From Geobacter sp. UBA698 (GTDB taxonomy: Bacteria > Desulfobacterota > Desulfuromonadia > Geobacterales > Pseudopelobacteraceae): a stretch of DNA of 11,329 nt. The notes beneath the pieces were generated by a model. That model saw only the letters and a program-made list of their open reading frames with translations. It was not told the origin of the DNA and searched no databases. Position numbers and translations under genes: made by a program. The DNA lies in the NCBI GenBank assembly GCA_002298925.1, contig DBMM01000037.1, positions 18,324-29,652 of the forward strand, read 5' to 3'. Shown here piece by piece: positions 8,622 to 11,329 of this stretch; the first letter of the stretch is position 1, and every line of letters starts with the position of its first letter.

Positions 8622-8667
8622 TACCCAAAAAAACTGTCGAATGCTTCCTAACCGACTGATTTTGTAT

Positions 8668-8696
8668 ATATTATTGGTTATTGCTAATTTATTCAA
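8668..8696 (-). promoter_or_regulatory. Possible sigma-70 promoter of the methyltransferase gene
   Basis: On the minus strand TTGAAT and TAATAT, four of six matches each, are 17 bp apart. Transcription from here would give a leader of about 115 nt carrying both palindromes (8604-8621 and 8565-8586), placing them as downstream operators. AT-rich sequence makes chance matches likely. Confidence 0.3.
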
Positions 8697-8773
8697 AGTG
8701 TAATTATCTTGCATTATTTTATTGAAAATGAAGATGGCTCACTTGCATAAGTGCGAAAACAGCATGTAAAGGT

Positions 8774-8806
8774 ATTTGTGGCAAATCGATTTAACTACCT
8801 TAAATC
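8774..8806. promoter_or_regulatory. Cluster of dyads at about -86 to -54, candidate activator site
   Basis: Three overlapping inverted repeats are visible: ATTTG-TGG-CAAAT (8774-8786), the perfect AAATCGATTT (8783-8792), and GATTTAA-CTACC-TTAAATC with 7-bp perfect arms (8788-8806). They lie just upstream of the sigma-54 promoter, near the zone where enhancer-binding proteins usually bind. The assignment to an activator is inference. Confidence 0.45.
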
Positions 8807-8833
8807 AAACGTTATTTTGTGTTGTATGCAATT

Positions 8834-8849
8834 TGGCACGCCCCGTGCT
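8834..8849 (+). promoter_or_regulatory. Sigma-54 (RpoN) promoter
   Basis: TTGGCACGCCCCGTGCT (8833-8849) matches the -24/-12 consensus YTGGCACG-N4-TTGCW at all specified positions but one (G for the first T of the -12 box). The near-invariant GG (8835-8836) and GC (8847-8848) are correctly spaced. Transcription should start near 8860, giving a leader of about 26 nt before the ATG at 8886 with a GAGGGG ribosome binding site. The promoter overlaps the dyad GCACG-CCC-CGTGC (8836-8848) and CTGTATACAG (8848-8857). It implies control by an NtrC-type activator. Confidence 0.8.
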
Positions 8850-8885
8850 GTATACAGTACAAAAGCAAAGAGGGGAACAGAACGT

Positions 8886-9077
8886 ATGGCAAAATGTGAT
8901 GTATGTCCATTCTTCGGAAAACAGGATGATTACTGTGATGTGGGCTGCGGCTATATCTCGCCCCACGATGTGAACATGATCATCCGTTATTGCAATGGTC
9001 GCCATTCGGAATGCATGAAGTACCTCGAGCTGGCCGACAGGTTTCCGGCGGAACTGGACCATATGGTTAAGTGCTAG
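8886..9077 (+). CDS. Small Cys-rich protein, first gene of sigma-54 operon
   Basis: This 63-aa protein has seven cysteines: Cys4 and Cys7 (CDVC), Cys17 and Cys21 (CDVGC), Cys36, Cys43 and the C-terminal residue Cys63. The pattern YC-x6-C-x2-Y (35-46) recalls small Cys-rich modules that hold a metal or Fe-S cluster, but I cannot name a family. It has no signal peptide or membrane span, so it is probably cytoplasmic. The reading frame is open further upstream to 8751, but that start would lie upstream of the sigma-54 promoter; the ATG at 8886 has GAGGGG ten bases before it and begins the Cys-rich part. It is the promoter-proximal gene of a run that goes on to four membrane proteins, 35 bp before the next start. 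A redox- or metal-sensing role is a guess. Confidence 0.75.
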   Translation: MAKCDVCPFFGKQDDYCDVGCGYISPHDVNMIIRYCNGRHSECMKYLELADRFPAELDHMVKC

Positions 9078-9112
9078 GTTTCATATAACAAACATCAGGC
9101 AAGGAGGACACC

Positions 9113-9235
9113 ATGTTTTATCATCTGACGGTAAATTTTAACAGCTTCCATGCGGTAACGGCACTCGCAATTACAACGTTGTTTATAGTCATCACACTGG
9201 CAAAGGAGAAAAGAAATGAGCGAAAGAGAGCTTGA
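9113..9235 (+). CDS. 40-aa single-span membrane protein
   Basis: This short gene is supported by an excellent ribosome binding site (AAGGAGG, about 6 bases before ATG) and by its place in the operon. The product begins MFYHLTVNFNSFHAVTALAI, has one hydrophobic helix about 13-30, and ends with a very basic tail rich in Lys, Arg and Glu (KEKRNERKRA), which predicts the C-terminus in the cytoplasm. Its last 20 bases overlap the start of the next gene, suggesting translational coupling. I do not recognise it. Small one-span proteins encoded next to transporters or membrane enzymes are often subunits or regulators of those complexes, and the next two genes make such a role plausible here. It is short enough that routine gene calling may miss it. 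Confidence 0.7.
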   Translation: MFYHLTVNFNSFHAVTALAITTLFIVITLAKEKRNERKRA

Positions 9236-9467
9236 ACTTCTGTCGAGAATCGAGGAACTGGAACGTCATACCTGGCGTAACAGCGCAATTCTGCGTTCAG
9301 TTGCCATGGTAGCCTTCACGGCGATGATTGGAATCGTGGTTGCCTCCGGGGTGGTTGGCGGCGGACGCGGCAGTCACTGGTCAGGCCCGGCCTGGAACAC
9401 CATGTGGCTCTATGGCCTGTTTGCGGCCAATGCGGTGTCGATGTTCTGGACCACCCACAAGGAATAG
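9216..9467 (+). CDS. 83-aa two-span membrane protein of unknown function
   Basis: The product has a charged, helical N-terminus (1-21, MSERELELLSRIEELERHTW, a possible short coiled coil), a first hydrophobic segment about 28-49, a Gly/Ser-rich turn GGGRGSHWSG (48-57), and a second segment about 61-78. It ends in TTHKE. AAGGAG lies 7 bases before the ATG, inside the preceding 40-aa gene, which it overlaps by 20 bases. No family is recognised. It is 65 bp upstream of the eight-span protein. The order small one-span, small two-span, large membrane protein, carrier suggests a multi-subunit membrane complex, but this is inference from position only. Confidence 0.8.
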   Translation: MSERELELLSRIEELERHTWRNSAILRSVAMVAFTAMIGIVVASGVVGGGRGSHWSGPAWNTMWLYGLFAANAVSMFWTTHKE

Positions 9468-9490
9468 CAGTGAATGTCACCTGATCACTG
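9468..9490 (+). repeat. Inverted repeat between the 83-aa and 349-aa genes
   Basis: CAGTGA and TCACTG form a 6-bp stem around an 11-nt loop starting at the base after the 83-aa stop codon. There is no T run, so it is not a convincing terminator. It could be a weak mRNA hairpin that sets relative expression or stability in the 65-bp gap, or chance. Confidence 0.3.
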
Positions 9491-9532
9491 TCCCGGTGCC
9501 CATTTACCAACACATTATCGAGGAGAAGAGCC

Positions 9533-10582
9533 ATGCCAATGAAAATATCCAACGCCATTCTGCTGCTGGTAGTCTGCGTCGTCTGCGCCGCATTCAATAT
9601 GCAGCTGTTTGCCGGTCTTGATGAAATGATGGGCGATCAGTACTGGGTTGTAGACCATACCCAGGGTGACCATGGCTGGTACGCCATGGGTCTGTTGCCC
9701 CATGTCAAGAAGGTGCCCAAGGATGTGGTCAAGGCTGTCAACACCGACCCCGCAGCCAAGGAAAAGTATGTCATCTATGCCCAGAGCGGCGATTTTGCCG
9801 GCAATTCGGTCTACGGGATCTGTTTCGGCATCCCGCTGATCATGTACCTGATCTGGTTTGCCTTCATTATTGGCTTCCCTGACAGGGTCGATCCTTATCT
9901 GCTTCCGAGGAAAATTTTCACCCTGGCTGTTATTGTCTGCTGTTCAATTGTAGCCAACCTGTTTCTGATGCGCATCGCCGGCGACTTCGCCCGCGAGCCG
10001 ATGGCTCGTATCGCCAACATTGCCGGCAACCATGCCTCGCTCTTGTTCCACAATGCCGGCATCTGGTTTGCCATCCTCTTTTCGGCACTGGGCACCCACA
10101 GCCACTCCACTAACGAGGTACAGGCGCCCGACAGCCGCAACTGGCAGACCCAGGCCAATGAAAAGTTCAACTGGATGTTCACCCTGCTGGGCATAGTTAC
10201 GGTACTGGAAATTGCCCTGGTAAAAAACAAGCTGGCTCTGCCGGACGCCGCCGTTGATTATTCGGTCTGGATCATCTGGGTAGTCATATTCATGCGCATG
10301 TATGGATTCTCGCCCAAATACTGGGTCAAACGACCCACCGGCATCGCCATCATGATCGTTGGTACGCTGCTGACCCTGCCGGTCTTCTACATGATCGAGC
10401 GTATGACCGGTACCCATGGTGCCGGCTTTGCCTCGCCGATACTGGCCAAGGCCCTCGGAGCTGAAAACCAGAATATCGGCCTGTCGCTGATGATCTCGAT
10501 CTATCTGGTGTTCTGGATGGAATTCGCCGCAGCGATCCGCATGAACGGGCCGATGAAAAAGGCCGCAGCCCGCAAGGGCTGA
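9533..10582 (+). CDS. 349-aa eight-span membrane protein of unknown family
   Basis: I do not recognise this family. Hydrophobic segments lie at about 6-27, 90-115, 127-148, 166-187, 212-230, 241-258, 270-289 and 314-336. Between the first and second there is a polar loop of about 60 residues (28-88), probably extracytoplasmic, with WVVDHTQGDHGWY. Possible ligand or proton-handling residues are His167 and His173 in GNHASLLFHNAGIWF, His189 and His191 in GTHSHSTN, and acidic Glu226 and Glu330 inside spans. The C-terminus is basic (KKAAARKG). AGGAG is 7 bases before the start. It ends 19 bp before the OFA carrier start, so it is probably in the same operon. The layout suits a carrier, quinone- or cofactor-binding membrane protein, or membrane sensor; none of these can be chosen from sequence alone. 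Confidence 0.9.
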   Translation: MPMKISNAILLLVVCVVCAAFNMQLFAGLDEMMGDQYWVVDHTQGDHGWYAMGLLPHVKKVPKDVVKAVNTDPAAKEKYVIYAQSGDFAGNSVYGICFGIPLIMYLIWFAFIIGFPDRVDPYLLPRKIFTLAVIVCCSIVANLFLMRIAGDFAREPMARIANIAGNHASLLFHNAGIWFAILFSALGTHSHSTNEVQAPDSRNWQTQANEKFNWMFTLLGIVTVLEIALVKNKLALPDAAVDYSVWIIWVVIFMRMYGFSPKYWVKRPTGIAIMIVGTLLTLPVFYMIERMTGTHGAGFASPILAKALGAENQNIGLSLMISIYLVFWMEFAAAIRMNGPMKKAAARKG

Positions 10583-10601
10583 TAATATCAAGGAGGATGT
10601 G

Positions 10602-11329
10602 ATGTCATCAGATGTTAAGAATAAAGGCAGGCAGGTCGTCATCGCTGCCACCGGCATCAACCTGGCTTTGGGTGTGCTTTATGCCTGGAGTATCTTCAAG
10701 GGTGCCATCAAGGCTTCCATAGAAAAGGGCGGTCCGGAAGCTTTCCAGTGGGACATCAAATCCATCAATGACCCCTATGCGGTCTGCTGTCTGTCCTTTG
10801 CCTTTGCCATGATCCTGGCCGGCAAATGCCAGGACAAGATCGGTCCGGCCAAGACCGCCCTGATCGGCGGTGTTCTGGTCGGCAGCGGTTTCGCGCTGAT
10901 GGGCTTCAACAACAGCTATGCCGCCTGGGTACTCGGATTCGGCATCCTGGCCGGCGCCGGCTTCGGCTTCGGTTATTCAGCCGCCACTCCGCCGGCCATC
11001 AAGTGGTTTTCATCCGCCAAGACCGGCCTGATCGCCGGGATCGTGGTCGGTGGTTTCGGTTTGGCGCCGGTCTATATCGCGCCGCTCTCGTCCTGGCTGC
11101 TTGGTAATTTCGGTATCCAGAACTCCATGCTTTTTTTTGCAGCCGCCTTTACGGTGGTGGTCTGCGGACTCTCGTTTCTGGTGGTCAACCCGCCGGCCGG
11201 GTATGTGCCCGACGAACCGGCCGATCCGGGTCCGGTGGCAGTGATGTATGCCAACAAGCCCAAGGTAAATGCCAGCGCCAGCGAGATGCTGCGCAACTAC
11301 AAGTTTTATGTGCTCTGGCTGGCATACTT
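10602..11329 (+). CDS. OFA-family MFS transporter (oxalate/formate antiporter type), 3' end outside window
   Basis: The frame is open from the ATG at 10602 to the window end (242 codons). AAGGAGG about 6 bases upstream supports the start. The N-terminal span carries NLALGVLYAWSIFKGAIK, and later stretches read GILAGAGFGFGYSAATPPAIKWF and AGIVVGGFGLAPVYIAPLSSWL. These are hallmarks of the OFA branch of the major facilitator superfamily, which includes OxlT and organic-acid carriers such as lactate or pyruvate types. About six spans are in the window, then the central loop (PPAGYVPDEPADPG onward). The substrate is unknown; a small monocarboxylate would fit the family. An insert of about 20 residues after the first span (KASIEKGGPEAFQWDIKS) faces outside. 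It follows the 349-aa membrane protein by 19 bp. Confidence 0.9.
   Translation, partial: MSSDVKNKGRQVVIAATGINLALGVLYAWSIFKGAIKASIEKGGPEAFQWDIKSINDPYAVCCLSFAFAMILAGKCQDKIGPAKTALIGGVLVGSGFALMGFNNSYAAWVLGFGILAGAGFGFGYSAATPPAIKWFSSAKTGLIAGIVVGGFGLAPVYIAPLSSWLLGNFGIQNSMLFFAAAFTVVVCGLSFLVVNPPAGYVPDEPADPGPVAVMYANKPKVNASASEMLRNYKFYVLWLAY

Larger units (their letters stand above)
8547..8885. promoter_or_regulatory. 339-bp divergent regulatory region, AT-rich and dense in palindromes
   Basis: This spacer between two divergent genes holds no convincing coding sequence. From left to right it contains a 22-bp perfect palindrome (8565-8586), an 18-bp near-palindrome (8604-8621), a possible sigma-70 promoter for the methyltransferase (8668-8696), two more copies of CTTGCAT (8708-8714, 8742-8748; the first is in the 22-bp palindrome), the dyad CACTT-GCAT-AAGTG (8740-8753), three overlapping dyads (8774-8806), the sigma-54 promoter (8834-8849) and the palindrome CTGTATACAG (8848-8857). 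The arrangement is what one expects for a sigma-54 promoter with upstream activator sites. Confidence 0.7.

Noticed and set aside
8803..8814. IHF site AATCAA-ACG-TTA between dyads and sigma-54 promoter
   Set aside because: The spacing between the two conserved parts is three bases instead of four, so it is only a near match, although IHF would be expected in this place.
8848..8857. CTGTATACAG as an SOS (LexA) box
   Set aside because: The CTGT and ACAG halves are only 2 bp apart, whereas the E. coli-type LexA box needs 8 bp.
8751..8885. Upstream extension of the Cys-rich protein to 108 aa
   Set aside because: That start would be upstream of the sigma-54 promoter, and the extra part is AT-rich non-coding-like sequence containing the dyads.

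Overview
The window looks like chromosome of a Geobacter/Pelobacter-like deltaproteobacterium (Desulfuromonadales). This is an inference from gene content and style, not from a marker gene: a Cache-type sensor kinase, a MoxR/DUF58/transglutaminase locus, small Cys-rich and membrane proteins, an OFA-type carrier and a close match to a sigma-54 promoter, in moderately GC-rich coding sequence with AT-rich spacers. No RNA gene, insertion sequence, phage gene or CRISPR array was found.

Left part (1-2072, all minus strand). The 5' end of a response regulator gene (cut by the window edge) directly follows a 509-aa membrane histidine kinase; the kinase stop codon touches the regulator start codon. 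Upstream of the kinase lies a 95-aa protein of unknown function.

Middle (2164-7990, all plus strand). A MoxR-type AAA+ ATPase is followed by a 288-bp spacer and then a tight four-gene run: modB, modC, a DUF58 membrane protein and a transglutaminase-like membrane protein (TgpA type). MoxR, DUF58 and transglutaminase are a familiar trio. Here the permease and ATPase of a molybdate-type ABC transporter sit inside it, with no modA beside them and with junctions of +1, -4 and -14 bp that imply one transcript. The spacer holds two small dyads, a possible sigma-54 promoter and an 11-codon leader ORF with its own ribosome binding site.

Right part (7974-11329). A class I SAM methyltransferase on the minus strand converges on, and overlaps, the transglutaminase gene. 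It is separated by a 339-bp AT-rich region, full of palindromes, from a divergent plus-strand operon. That operon starts 26 bp after a near-consensus sigma-54 promoter (TTGGCACGCCCCGTGCT) and encodes a 63-aa Cys-rich protein, a 40-aa single-span membrane protein, an 83-aa two-span membrane protein, a 349-aa eight-span membrane protein of unknown family, and an OFA-family major facilitator carrier that runs off the window end. This looks like an activator-controlled transport or sensing module, most of whose parts I do not recognise. It is the best candidate for something undescribed.
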